Positions 46,576 to 54,564 are shown, numbered from the stretch's first letter. The stretch: DNA of 64,000 nt from Brevundimonas lutea (GCF_003704105.1 NZ_QUOQ01000004.1:248001-312000); one strand, 5' to 3'. The notes: generated from the letters alone by a model not told the origin. Numbers and translations are program-made.

Positions 46576-46884
46576 ATGTCCGGCTCCAAGAGCTCGAATG
46601 TCACGCCGATCACGCCGGAGGCCGAGGTCTATGACCTGATGCGGCCGCCGATGAACACGGCCGAGCGGGTGCGGCGCCTGCAGGCCGAGGCGCGCGCCCT
46701 GGCCGCCGAGCAGATCGACCAGCTGGAGACGGCCCTGCTGACCGCGGCCAAGCTGGCGCAGGAAATCGCCGACGGGGGCGACGCCTATCATATCGGCGCC
46801 CGCGAACTGGCCGGCCGCCTGGCCGAGGATCTGGCCGCCAAGGCCGAAACCCTGGAAGCGATCACCCAGCGCACCCTTCGCTGA
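46576..46884 (+). CDS. Small helical protein of unknown function
   Basis: This 102-residue protein has a short disordered start (MSGSKSSNVTPITPEAEVYD) and two long amphipathic helices. One runs from about 30 to 60 (VRRLQAEARALAAEQIDQLE) and the other from about 62 to 100 (ELAGRLAEDLAAKAETLEAI), with a coiled-coil look and no membrane segment. AAAAGGAG lies 7 bases before the ATG, an unusually strong ribosome site here. The open frame runs much further upstream as a shadow of the methyltransferase. It lies 63 bases before a stress-type SDR gene. Confidence 0.78.
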   Translation: MSGSKSSNVTPITPEAEVYDLMRPPMNTAERVRRLQAEARALAAEQIDQLETALLTAAKLAQEIADGGDAYHIGARELAGRLAEDLAAKAETLEAITQRTLR

Positions 46885-46885
46885 C

Positions 46886-46910
46886 GGAACCCGGTCGCGC
46901 TCCCGTCGCT
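46886..46910 (+). promoter_or_regulatory. Candidate EcfG (general stress sigma) promoter of the SDR gene
   Basis: GGAAC (46886-46890), 16 bases, then CGCT resembles the alphaproteobacterial general stress consensus GGAAC-N16/17-CGTT with one mismatch. It ends 37 bases before the SDR ATG. The SDR resembles stress-induced enzymes, which supports the idea. The motif is short enough to occur by chance. Confidence 0.4.
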
Positions 46911-46947
46911 TGTCAGGGCCTCCCCTGACACCGCCAGAGACGCGCCG

Positions 46948-47952
46948 ATGACTGACAAGACCGACAACCGATTCGCCGACCGCGCCGAAGATGCGGCCGA
47001 GGACCAGCGCGACATCCAGCGCCCGATCGACCGCAAGGACGCCAAGGCCGGCGCTGACGACGACAAGGAAGATGGCGCGGTCCAAGCCGGCGCCCGGCGC
47101 TATCCCGAACCGCCCCTGCCGCCCCAGCATCAGAAGAAGCCCGGGATCGAGGCCGATCTCGATCCCGCGCCGATGTATGACGCCCCCTTCTGGAAGGGAT
47201 CGGGCAAGCTGGAGGGCTTCGCCGCCCTGATCACGGGCGCGGATTCCGGCATCGGTCGGGCGGTCGCGGTGCTGTTCGCGCGCGAGGGCGCCGATATCGC
47301 CATCTGCCATCTGGACGAGGACATCGACGCCGAGGAGACGAAGAAGGCCGTGGAGGCTGAGGGGCGCCGCGCCATCGTGCTGAAGGGCGATGTGTCGGAG
47401 CGCGCCTTCTGCGACGAGGCCGTCAAGGCGACCCTGGACGCCTTCGGCAAGATCGACGTGGTGGTGCCCAACGCCGCCTTCCAACTGCATGTGCCCGAGT
47501 TCGAGGATCTGACCGAAGAGCATTTCGACCGGACGCTGAAGACCAACCTCTACGGCTATTTCCACCTGACCCAGGCCGCCGTGCCGCATATGAAATCGGG
47601 CGGAGCGATCGTCATGACCGGCTCGGTCACCGGACTGATGGGCAACAAATCGCTGCTGGACTATTCGCTGACCAAGGGCGGCATTCACGCCTTCGCGCGA
47701 TCACTGGGCACGCATCTGGCGCCGCGCGGGATCCGGGTGAATGTGGTGGCGCCGGGCCCGGTGTGGACGCCGCTGAATCCCGCCGACAAGGACGCCGAAC
47801 GCACCTCGCAGTTCGGGGCCGACACGGTGATGAAGCGCCCCGCCCAGCCCGAGGAGATCGCGCCAGCCTATGTGTTTCTCGCCTCGCCCCAGATGTCGAG
47901 CTACATCACCGGCGAGATCCTGCCGATCATCGGCGGCTATTCCGGCGGCTAG
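46948..47952 (+). CDS. SDR family oxidoreductase, general-stress (YdaD/YhdF) type
   Basis: This 334-residue short-chain dehydrogenase has an N-terminal charged, disordered extension (about 1-55, rich in D, K and R) typical of the YdaD-like stress subgroup. The classical core follows: ALITGADSGIGRAVA near residue 92, NAAFQ, catalytic serine in TGSVTG, and Y239-SLT-K243. It ends with GEILPIIGGYSGG. The substrate is unknown; many members are made under stress. The stop overlaps by 4 bases with the convergent GNAT gene. Confidence 0.9.
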   Translation: MTDKTDNRFADRAEDAAEDQRDIQRPIDRKDAKAGADDDKEDGAVQAGARRYPEPPLPPQHQKKPGIEADLDPAPMYDAPFWKGSGKLEGFAALITGADSGIGRAVAVLFAREGADIAICHLDEDIDAEETKKAVEAEGRRAIVLKGDVSERAFCDEAVKATLDAFGKIDVVVPNAAFQLHVPEFEDLTEEHFDRTLKTNLYGYFHLTQAAVPHMKSGGAIVMTGSVTGLMGNKSLLDYSLTKGGIHAFARSLGTHLAPRGIRVNVVAPGPVWTPLNPADKDAERTSQFGADTVMKRPAQPEEIAPAYVFLASPQMSSYITGEILPIIGGYSGG

Positions 47953-48236
47953 GCCAGCAGGTCCTCGTATTCGCGGTGGCGTTTGAACCACGCCACCGCA
48001 TAGCCGCAACGGGGGGTCAGCTTGATCCCCTCGGTGCGAGCGTGATCTGCGAGGGCCTGCATGAACCGACCCGACGCCCCGGTTCCACGCAGATGCGGCT
48101 CGGCCTCGACGTGCAGGATGACGCGCCGATCGCCCTGGGTCGCGTAGTCGGCCCAGACAATGCCCTCCTCCCCTTCCGGCGTCGCGAACCCCTGCTCAAA
48201 TCGGTTATCGGAAACGACGTCGCGGAAATCGGTCAT
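47949..48236 (-). CDS. Small GNAT-like N-acetyltransferase (YjdJ/COG2388 type)
   Basis: This 95-residue protein has the minimal GNAT core. It includes WADYATQGDRRVILHVEAEPHLRG, with the acetyl-CoA loop RGTGASGRFMQALADHA (R/Q-x-x-G-x-G/A), and the ending PRCGYAVAWFKRHREYEDLL with its conserved YAVAWFKRH motif. This is the short Acetyltransf_CG family, which includes human NATD1. No substrate is established for the bacterial members. It converges with the stress SDR and diverges from a DUF3617 lipoprotein. Confidence 0.88.
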   Translation of the reverse strand: MTDFRDVVSDNRFEQGFATPEGEEGIVWADYATQGDRRVILHVEAEPHLRGTGASGRFMQALADHARTEGIKLTPRCGYAVAWFKRHREYEDLLA

Positions 48237-48277
48237 GCGGCACTCCAGTCCAGGCGAAAGCGGTCACTGCCGTCGAA

Positions 48278-48302
48278 AACCGAGTTGAACTCAGGTCGTT
48301 CC
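48278..48302 (-). promoter_or_regulatory. Candidate EcfG-like promoter of the GNAT gene
   Basis: On the minus strand GGAAC (48302-48298), 16 bases, then GGTT matches GGAAC-N16-CGTT with one mismatch and lies 42 bases before the GNAT start. This is weak evidence, listed because the neighbouring stress SDR has a similar site. Confidence 0.25.
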
Positions 48303-48340
48303 CGCGTGAACGTCGGATGGCGTACACAAGGATGACACCG

Positions 48341-48946
48341 ATGCGTGATCGCCACAAAACATTCTCGACGGCCGCCCTTTTCGGCGCGCTCGCCCTGAGC
48401 GGATGCAGCGAGCGGGAGACGGTCAAGACGCCGTCAGCCGCGCCTGGCGGCACAACTTCCTCGGCCATGGTGCCGGACGACGACGCGCCGCGTCTGGCGC
48501 CCGGCCTTTGGAGGGTGGCGACTACGTCGGACGGCCAGTCACAGGAGATGTCGATGTGTCTCGACGAGGCGGTTCAGGCGCGCATGAGCGCCTTTGGCGC
48601 CACGGCCTCTGCCGGAGCCTGCGAGGAGACACGCATGACCCGGGAAGCTGGCGGCGGCTGGCGCACCCGCTCGATCTGCGACATGGGGCCCGGCGGGCGG
48701 ATGGTGTCCGACGGCGTGGTGACCGGCGATTTCCGCAGCATCTACCGGTCGGAATGGACCACGGTGACCAGCGGCGCCGCCCTGGCCCAGATGAACGGCG
48801 AGACCAGCTCAGTGGCCGAAGGACGGCTGGTCGGCCCCTGCCCCGCGGACATGCGCCCGGGAGACGCCGACATCGCCGGCATGCGGGTGAACATGGCCGA
48901 GATGGCCGATCAGGCTGCGGCGCGGGCAGGCGCGGGCGCGCCCTGA
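48341..48946 (+). CDS. DUF3617-like lipoprotein
   Basis: This 201-residue protein has a lipoprotein signal with lipobox LSGC and lipidated C22. The mature part has a threonine/serine/proline linker (about 25-45) and then LAPGLWRVATTSDGQSQEMSMCLDEA, the DUF3617 beginning. Paired cysteines occur in GACEET and SICDMG. YRSEWTTVTSGAAL and the acidic C terminus follow. DUF3617 proteins are periplasmic and of unknown function. AAGGA lies 8 bases before the chosen ATG; upstream ATGs at 48317 and 48335 are possible. Confidence 0.82.
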   Translation: MRDRHKTFSTAALFGALALSGCSERETVKTPSAAPGGTTSSAMVPDDDAPRLAPGLWRVATTSDGQSQEMSMCLDEAVQARMSAFGATASAGACEETRMTREAGGGWRTRSICDMGPGGRMVSDGVVTGDFRSIYRSEWTTVTSGAALAQMNGETSSVAEGRLVGPCPADMRPGDADIAGMRVNMAEMADQAAARAGAGAP

Positions 48947-48950
48947 GCCG

Positions 48951-49334
48951 TCAGGGCTGGCGGCGTTGAACCACGTTGATCAGGCCGATGACGCTCTTCA
49001 CCGTGAACCAGATGAACAGCACCAGCATGGCCAGGCCGGCGGCGATCAGGAACGGGATGCCGATGATGATCAGGCTGAGGATGCCCGAGACGATGATCAG
49101 CACCGTCAGCAGGATGAACCAGACGATGGTCGACCAGAACAGGCTGATCTGGGTGTCGAAGTGGCGGCGCACCCACGGGCTGGAGCCCTCGCGGGCCACA
49201 TAGGCGACGATCACCCCGACCACGGCCAGGATGTTGGCGCTGGGGATGGCCAGCAGATACAGCAGCCAGACGACGGCGGCCGCGGCGCGGCCTTCGTCGG
49301 GATCGGCGGGAGCGGCGGCGTTGGCGTCGGTCAT
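48951..49334 (-). CDS. DUF4870-like membrane protein
   Basis: This 127-residue protein has a short polar N terminus (DPDEGR) and three hydrophobic helices: about 20-46, 66-90 and 92-115. The loop between the first two carries SSPWVRRHFDTQISLFWST. HFDTQI followed by long aliphatic helices (LIIIGIPFLIAAGLAML) is the DUF4870/COG3671 pattern. Function is unknown. It starts just after the next gene's stop on the same strand. Confidence 0.82.
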   Translation of the reverse strand: MTDANAAAPADPDEGRAAAAVVWLLYLLAIPSANILAVVGVIVAYVAREGSSPWVRRHFDTQISLFWSTIVWFILLTVLIIVSGILSLIIIGIPFLIAAGLAMLVLFIWFTVKSVIGLINVVQRRQP

Positions 49335-49335
49335 G

Positions 49336-49839
49336 TCAGATCGTCCAGCTGTCGGGATTGGCGATGGGGCGGTTCTGGCGCAGGCGCCACAGGCCGCTGA
49401 CGCCGCGCACCAGGGTCCACAGGGCGGCGGCGAACAGCACGATGACGCCGACGCTGACCACGATCAGCACCAGGCCGATGGCGGCGGCGATGGCGGCGTG
49501 CACAAGGGTGCGCTTCTGGAACCGCGCGTGGCTCGCCAGGACCGGATCGGTGGGAGCCTTGCGCGTCAGCACCCCATACAGGCCGACGGCGGCCGATACG
49601 CCCAGGGTCGGGATGGCGAACAGGATCAGGGCGTAGAGGGTCCAAACCCAGGTGACATCTCGGGCGTCGGCCTGAGTTGGCTGCCGGGCGCGCCCCGCCT
49701 CGGCGAAATCGCGTCCGGCCCCGGCGGGCAGCGGTCGTCCCGAATAGCGATCGGCATAGCCCTCGGGCAACGACACCTCGGGCCGCGAAGCGGGCGCGGC
49801 GGGATCGGGTCGGTCGTGTGGAAAGCGGGGGTCGGACAT
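49336..49839 (-). CDS. Hypothetical membrane protein upstream of the DUF4870 gene
   Basis: This 167-residue protein has a proline-rich soluble N terminus (about 1-60, with SLPEGYADRYSGRPLP). Two membrane helices follow: about 63-88 (WVWTLYALILFAIPTLGVSA) and 112-140 (AAIAAAIGLVLIVVSVGVI). It ends with WRLRQNRPIANPDSW. The second half resembles the companion DUF4870 protein in its helix arrangement. The ATG at 49839 is chosen because the upstream open frame is arginine-rich and antisense-like. It lies 1 base before the DUF4870 gene and is probably cotranscribed. Confidence 0.78.
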   Translation of the reverse strand: MSDPRFPHDRPDPAAPASRPEVSLPEGYADRYSGRPLPAGAGRDFAEAGRARQPTQADARDVTWVWTLYALILFAIPTLGVSAAVGLYGVLTRKAPTDPVLASHARFQKRTLVHAAIAAAIGLVLIVVSVGVIVLFAAALWTLVRGVSGLWRLRQNRPIANPDSWTI

Positions 49840-49880
49840 GCGGCCGGAAAGATGACGGTCCGGAGCCCGCCGCGCAATGA

Positions 49881-50246
49881 TTATCCGGCGGACTCCAGCC
49901 GAACCTCGCAGCCGGGGACGGCGTGATCGCCGAGGGCGCCGGGCTTTTCGACGCGAACGCGGACGGCGCGTGCTCGCGGATGCTCCAGCAGGACGCGGCA
50001 CAGACGCTCGGCGAAGGTCTCGACCAGTTCGATGTGACCGGCGGCGACGATGTCGCGCGCGGCTGCGACCACGCCCTCGTAATTGACCGTTTCGTCCAGG
50101 CCGCCGATGGCCCCGGGGGCGAGCGTCAGCTCGATGTCGACCACCAGGGTCTGCAGACGGCCGTGTTCGTGAGCGTGCACGCCGATGCCAGCCTGAAGCT
50201 CGAGGCCGCGCACAAAGACGCCGAGGCCGGTCATGGTGGCGCTCAT
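49881..50246 (-). CDS. folB: Dihydroneopterin aldolase
   Basis: FolB splits dihydroneopterin to hydroxymethyl-dihydropterin in folate synthesis. The 121-residue protein shows FVRGLELQAGIGVHAHEHGRLQ (N-terminal block), LVVDIELTL, DETVNYEGVVAAARDIV with its conserved tyrosine, HIELVETFAERLCRVLL with the pterin-binding glutamate, and VRVEKPGAL carrying the catalytic lysine. Family length is normal. It lies 6 bases after the SDR gene on the same strand. Confidence 0.94.
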   Translation of the reverse strand: MSATMTGLGVFVRGLELQAGIGVHAHEHGRLQTLVVDIELTLAPGAIGGLDETVNYEGVVAAARDIVAAGHIELVETFAERLCRVLLEHPRARAVRVRVEKPGALGDHAVPGCEVRLESAG

Positions 50247-50252
50247 GGGTGG

Positions 50253-51023
50253 TCAGTCCTCGTCGACGATGTCGGGGGTCTTCCAGGCCAGGTGCTGGCC
50301 GCCGTCCACCGCGATCATCTGGCCGGTGACGCGGTCGGCGCGCGCCAGGTACAGCACCGCCTCGGCGATGGCTTCGGGGCTAGAGGCGCGCTCCAGCGGG
50401 ATATTGCGCGCCTCTGCATCAAACTCGGCCTGGCTTTGATGGATCGAGGGCAGGGTCGGGCCGGGGCCGACGCCATTGACCCGCACACGGGGGGCCAGGG
50501 CCTGGGCCAGGGTGCGCGTCGCCCACCACAGCCCTGCCTTGGACAGTCCGTAGGAGAAGAAGCGGGGGTCCGGCTTGAGCACCCTCTGGTCCAGCAGATT
50601 GATCACCGAGGCGCGGCCGGCGGCGGCGTCCGGAACCTGGGCGGCGAAGGCCTCGGCCAGCACGATCGGCGCGCGCAGATTGGTGGCGATATGCCGGTCC
50701 CACAGGTCGCGCGACAGGTCGCCCACGCGATCGTCCTCGAACAGGGAGGCGTTGTTGACCAGCAGGGTCAGGGGACCGACCGCCTGAGCCGCTGTGGCGA
50801 TCAGGCTGCGCGCCTGATCCTCATCGGCCAGATCGGCGAACACGGCCTCGGCGCGCACGCCCAGACCGCGGAGCTCGCCCGCCAGCGCCCGGGCCTCTTC
50901 GGCGCCGCCGCGGTGATGCACCGCGACGTCATGTCCGGCGCGGGCGAGGGCCAGGCAGATAGCGCGACCGATGCGCCGGCCGCCGCCGGTGACCAGCGCC
51001 GCGCCGGGCGCGGGCTCAGTCAA
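50253..51023 (-). CDS. SDR family oxidoreductase, pteridine-reductase/FolM-like
   Basis: This 256-residue short-chain reductase has VTGGGRRIGRAICLALA at about residue 12, the arginine after the glycine loop being typical of pterin reductases. It also has LVNNASLFEDDRVG, and Y-G-L-S-K in FFSYGLSKAGLW. DRVTGQMIAVDGGQHL closes the fold. With folB adjacent, dihydrofolate or dihydromonapterin reduction is plausible. The only start consistent with the N terminus is TTG at 51023, inside the last codons of the 26-residue ORF upstream, suggesting translational coupling. A different reductase role cannot be excluded. Confidence 0.82.
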   Translation of the reverse strand: MTEPAPGAALVTGGGRRIGRAICLALARAGHDVAVHHRGGAEEARALAGELRGLGVRAEAVFADLADEDQARSLIATAAQAVGPLTLLVNNASLFEDDRVGDLSRDLWDRHIATNLRAPIVLAEAFAAQVPDAAAGRASVINLLDQRVLKPDPRFFSYGLSKAGLWWATRTLAQALAPRVRVNGVGPGPTLPSIHQSQAEFDAEARNIPLERASSPEAIAEAVLYLARADRVTGQMIAVDGGQHLAWKTPDIVDED

Positions 51024-51096
51024 GCCGGCCGAACTCGAAATAGTTGATGGCGCCGAGCACGATGATGAAACCGAAGATGACGGCGAGCGCGATCAT
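51016..51096 (-). CDS. Unannotated 26-residue single-helix membrane peptide
   Basis: On the minus strand an ATG at 51096 is preceded by AGGAG with 7 bases between, one of the best ribosome sites in the window. It opens a 26-codon frame ending in TGA at 51016-51018. The peptide is one hydrophobic helix, from IALAVIFGFIIVLG to about residue 16, with a short polar tail NYFEFGRLD. Its last two codons overlap the TTG start of the SDR gene. It may be a small membrane protein, a leader peptide that couples translation of the SDR, or both. No homology is claimed. Confidence 0.65.
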   Translation of the reverse strand: MIALAVIFGFIIVLGAINYFEFGRLD

Positions 51097-51206
51097 TGGC
51101 GAACTCCTGAAAGACGTGGCCTGCTCCTAATGGCCCGCGCGCGCGCCGTCCAGCGCGACAGAGCGCCCAAGCGGCTATAGTCGGGCCGCGTCGCAAGGGG
51201 TCGCCC

Positions 51207-51653
51207 ATGAACGCCAACTGGATCGCCGTCGGCGCCGTCATGGTGGGCGGAGCCCTGACCGCCCTGCAGGGGCCGACCAATGCGCGGCTGGCGGGGGCGC
51301 TGAACTCGCCGATCAACGCGGCCCTGGTGTCGTTCCTGGTGGGGACCGTGGCCTTGGTGCTGGTCGCCGCGACCTTGCAGGTCCGGCCCGACGTGGGCGC
51401 GGCGCGGGCCCTGCCATGGCACAGCTGGATCGGCGGCCTCTATGGCGCGGTGTTCGTGGCCGCTGCCGCCTTCGCCACCCCGCGCCTCGGCGTCGCATCG
51501 ACCATCGTGCTGATGGTGGCGGGACAGATGGCCCTAAGCCTGATCCTCGACCACTTCGGCTTCATGGGCGTGCCCAAGCAGCCGATCGACTGGGGACGCC
51601 TGGCGGGGGTCGGGCTGATCGTGTGCGGCGTGCTGCTGATCCGGCGGCCGTGA
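51207..51653 (+). CDS. DMT superfamily protein (DUF606/YdcZ type)
   Basis: This 148-residue protein has five hydrophobic helices (residues about 5-22, 32-52, 68-90, 95-115 and 128-146) with GALTALQGPTNARLAGALNSPINAALVSFLVGT near the N terminus. This is the small five-helix DUF606 type of the drug/metabolite transporter superfamily, which probably works as a dimer. The substrate is unknown. It diverges from the SDR and small-peptide genes. Confidence 0.86.
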   Translation: MNANWIAVGAVMVGGALTALQGPTNARLAGALNSPINAALVSFLVGTVALVLVAATLQVRPDVGAARALPWHSWIGGLYGAVFVAAAAFATPRLGVASTIVLMVAGQMALSLILDHFGFMGVPKQPIDWGRLAGVGLIVCGVLLIRRP

Positions 51654-51723
51654 AGACGGGCTGACGCAGCGGCGCCGGCCTTGCTATAGCGACGGTTCCG
51701 TTCGTTCAGCCGAGGCGTCTCGC

Positions 51724-52626
51724 GTGGTTCTTCCCGACTTCGATCCAGTGGCGATCAGCCTCGGTCCGCTTCCGCTGCGCTGGTACGCCCTGGCCTATGT
51801 GGCCGGCATCATGGCCGGCTGGTGGTACGCCACGCGACTGGCACAACGTCAGTCGCTGTGGGCGCCGAACCGGTCGCCTCTGGACAAGGACGGCGTCGCC
51901 GACCTGGCGGCCTGGATCATTCTGGGCATCATCCTGGGCGGACGTCTGGGCTTCGCCCTGTTCTACAACCCCTCGCTCTACGCCCAGCTGTTCACCGGCG
52001 ACACCTTGGGCGAGCGGTTCGAGCTGCTGCAGATCTGGACCGGCGGCATGTCGTTCCACGGCGGGTTTATCGGGGTGAGCATCGCCATCATCCTGTTTGC
52101 GCGCTCAAAGGGCGCCAATCTGCTCAGCGTCGGCGACCTGATCGCGCCGGTGGTGCCGATCGGCCTGTTCACCGGCCGCCTGGCCAATTTCATCAACGGC
52201 GAGCTGTGGGGCCGGCCATCCGACGCGCCGTGGGCCATCAACTTCTGCAACGCGCGCAATCAGGAGATCTACGGGCCAGCCTGCAACTACATGGGCTTCG
52301 GTCCCGGCGACGTCGCGCGCCATCCCAGCCAGCTCTATGAGGCGGGGCTTGAGGGCCTGCTCCTGTTCGCCATCCTGGCCTTCGCGGTGTGGAAGCTGCG
52401 CCTGCTGGCCAAGCCGGGATACGTCACCGGCCTGTTCCTGGTCGGCTATGGCCTCAGCCGGGCGGCGCTGGAGACGGTGCGCGAGCCCGATGTCGGCATG
52501 CCGGACTTCGCCCTGGGCCTGACCATGGGCATGATGCTGTCGATCCCGATGATCCTGGCGGGCGCCTTCCTGATCTGGCGGGCCTGGAGCCGTCCGCCGT
52601 ACGTCGCGCCGCCCCCCGCCGCCTGA
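51724..52626 (+). CDS. lgt: Prolipoprotein diacylglyceryl transferase
   Basis: Lgt adds a diacylglyceryl group to the lipobox cysteine of prelipoproteins in the inner membrane. The 300-residue protein has seven membrane helices and the family motifs LPLRWYALAYVAGIMAGW, LGGRLGFALFYNP, GGMSFHGGFIGV (essential histidine), FTGRLANFINGELWGRPSD with the critical arginine and glutamate, and RHPSQLYEAGLEG. The start is GTG at 51724. The stop overlaps the methyltransferase start as TGATG. Confidence 0.95.
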   Translation: MVLPDFDPVAISLGPLPLRWYALAYVAGIMAGWWYATRLAQRQSLWAPNRSPLDKDGVADLAAWIILGIILGGRLGFALFYNPSLYAQLFTGDTLGERFELLQIWTGGMSFHGGFIGVSIAIILFARSKGANLLSVGDLIAPVVPIGLFTGRLANFINGELWGRPSDAPWAINFCNARNQEIYGPACNYMGFGPGDVARHPSQLYEAGLEGLLLFAILAFAVWKLRLLAKPGYVTGLFLVGYGLSRAALETVREPDVGMPDFALGLTMGMMLSIPMILAGAFLIWRAWSRPPYVAPPPAA

Positions 52627-53696
52627 TGAGTCTCGCCGACCGGCTGAAACGCGAGATCGCCCTGACTGGGCCGATGAGCGTGGCCGACTATGTGACCCGC
52701 TGCCTGCACGATCCGATGGACGGCTATTACGCGACCCGGCCCCGCATCGGGGGGGGCGGCGACTTCATCACCGCGCCCCTGGTCAGCCAGATGTTCGGCG
52801 AGCTGATCGGTTTGTGGGCTGTGGAGGTCTGGACCCGGCTGGGCGCGCCCGATCGCCTGACCCTGGTGGAGGTCGGGCCCGGCGACGGCACGCTTATGGC
52901 GGATATGCTGCGCGCCGCGCGCCTCGCTCCGGACTTCCTGCAAGCTCTGGACCTGGTGCTGATCGAGCCCAGCCCGCCGTTGCGCGCCGCTCAGGAGCGG
53001 ACCCTGGCCGAGGCCGCCGTCACCCCGCGCTGGGTCTCCGGCCTCGACGATCTGCCCGCTGGCACCCCTGTGATCCTGGTCGCCAATGAGGTGCTGGACT
53101 GTCTGCCGGCGCGCCAGTTCGTGCGCACCGAAGACGGCTGGATGGAGCGCCGCGTGGGGCTGGACGACGACGGTGGCCTGACCCTGGGCCTAGCCCCCAT
53201 CACCGGTCCCTTCGCCAAGCCCGACTACGCGATCGAGCCGGGGCAGGTGGTCGAGATTTCCGACGCCCAGGCGGCCTTCGGCGCGGCGCTGGGTCGGCTG
53301 CTGGCGCGAACCACGGGCGCGGCCCTGCTGATCGACTATGGCCGCGACCGGCCGGGCCCGGGCGACACCCTGCAGGCGGTGCGCGGCCACAAGAAGGAGG
53401 GGCCGCTGGATCACCCCGGCGAGGCCGACCTGACCCAGTGGGCGGACTTTCCGACCGTGCTGGAGGCCGCCGTCCGCGCCGGCGCCGATACCACCGGCAG
53501 CCAGGGTCAGGGCGACTTTTTGCGAACGCTGGGCATCGGGGCGCGGGCCCAAAGGCTGATGGCGGCGCGGCCAGAAGGCGCGGCCGTCATCGATCGGCAG
53601 GTGGATCGTCTGACCGCCGACGACCAGATGGGCCGGCTGTTCAAGTCCGCCGCCATCTTCGCTCCGCGGTCCCTGGCCGTGCCGGGGTTCGAATAG
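52626..53696 (+). CDS. SAM-dependent methyltransferase, MidA/NDUFAF7 family
   Basis: This 356-residue protein is related to mitochondrial NDUFAF7 (MidA), which methylates an arginine of a complex I subunit. Motifs: GPMSVADYVTRCLHDP, GYYATRPRIGGGGDFITAP, LVEVGPGDGTLMADMLRA (SAM loop, near residue 80), VANEVLDCLPARQF, LLIDYGRDRPGPGDTLQAVRGHKKE and DFPTVLEAA. A role in complex I assembly in a respiring alphaproteobacterium is reasonable inference. It is translationally coupled to lgt and followed by pgeF after 26 bases. Confidence 0.9.
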   Translation: MSLADRLKREIALTGPMSVADYVTRCLHDPMDGYYATRPRIGGGGDFITAPLVSQMFGELIGLWAVEVWTRLGAPDRLTLVEVGPGDGTLMADMLRAARLAPDFLQALDLVLIEPSPPLRAAQERTLAEAAVTPRWVSGLDDLPAGTPVILVANEVLDCLPARQFVRTEDGWMERRVGLDDDGGLTLGLAPITGPFAKPDYAIEPGQVVEISDAQAAFGAALGRLLARTTGAALLIDYGRDRPGPGDTLQAVRGHKKEGPLDHPGEADLTQWADFPTVLEAAVRAGADTTGSQGQGDFLRTLGIGARAQRLMAARPEGAAVIDRQVDRLTADDQMGRLFKSAAIFAPRSLAVPGFE

Positions 53697-53722
53697 GACT
53701 CTGGCGCGTTTAGAGTGACGCC

Positions 53723-54493
53723 ATGTCGCTCGAACCCATCATCCATCCGCTGCTGGACAACGCCGGCATTCGACATGGCTTCTTCACGCGCCGGGGCGGG
53801 GTCTCGACCGGTCTCTACGACAGCCTGAACACCGGCGTGGGGTCGAAGGACGATGCCGACGCCGTCACCGAGAACCGCGCCCGCATCGCTCGCTGGTTCG
53901 GTCGCGAGCCGGACGATCTGGCCGCCTGCTATCAGATCCATTCCGCCGTGGCCCGGGTGGCCGAGAGCGGCTGGCGCGGCGACCGGCCTGAGGGCGACGC
54001 CGTGGTCACGGCCTCGCCGGGTGTGGTCTGCGGCGTGCTGACGGCCGACTGCGCGCCCATCCTGATGGCCGACGCCGAGACCGGGGTGGTCGCGGCCGTC
54101 CACGCCGGCTGGAAAGGCGCCCTGACCGGCATCGTCCACTCAGCCGTCGCGGCGATGGAGGCGGCGGGCGCGCGCACCGACCGGGTGCTGGCCGTGGTGG
54201 GGCCCTGCATCGCCCAGGCCAGCTATGAGGTCGGAGCCGATTTCCAGGAGCGGTTCGAGCACCATGATCCGGGTGCGAGCCGGTTCTTCGCGGCGGCCGA
54301 GGCGCCCGGAAAACGGCTGTTCGACCTGCCGGGCTTCGTGCTGTGGCGGCTGGAGCAGGCCGGGGTCGGTCAGGCCGCCTGGACCGGGGACGACACGCGG
54401 GCTGACGCGGCGCGCTTCTTCTCCAACCGCCGCGCCCATTTGAACGGCGAGCCCGACTTCGGCCGGATGATGAGCGCCATCAGCCTGGACTGA
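53723..54493 (+). CDS. pgeF: Peptidoglycan editing factor PgeF (laccase-domain, polyphenol oxidase family)
   Basis: PgeF (YfiH) hydrolyses L-serine from mis-made UDP-MurNAc-L-Ser, which keeps MurC-derived precursors correct. The 256-residue sequence shows HGFFTRRGGVSTGLYDSLNTG, DAVTENRARIA, a zinc-site histidine in QIHSAVARV, LTADCAPILMAD, the second site in AVHAGWKGAL, and PCIAQASYEVG. The family was long annotated as a multicopper polyphenol oxidase. It lies downstream of lgt and midA and fits the window's cell-wall theme. Confidence 0.92.
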   Translation: MSLEPIIHPLLDNAGIRHGFFTRRGGVSTGLYDSLNTGVGSKDDADAVTENRARIARWFGREPDDLAACYQIHSAVARVAESGWRGDRPEGDAVVTASPGVVCGVLTADCAPILMADAETGVVAAVHAGWKGALTGIVHSAVAAMEAAGARTDRVLAVVGPCIAQASYEVGADFQERFEHHDPGASRFFAAAEAPGKRLFDLPGFVLWRLEQAGVGQAAWTGDDTRADAARFFSNRRAHLNGEPDFGRMMSAISLD

Positions 54494-54564
54494 CCGACCT
54501 GTGTTAGGGTGGCGGGGCCGGAGGCGCGGATGGGTCCTGTTCCGTCATTGAGAAGGGTGCGACG

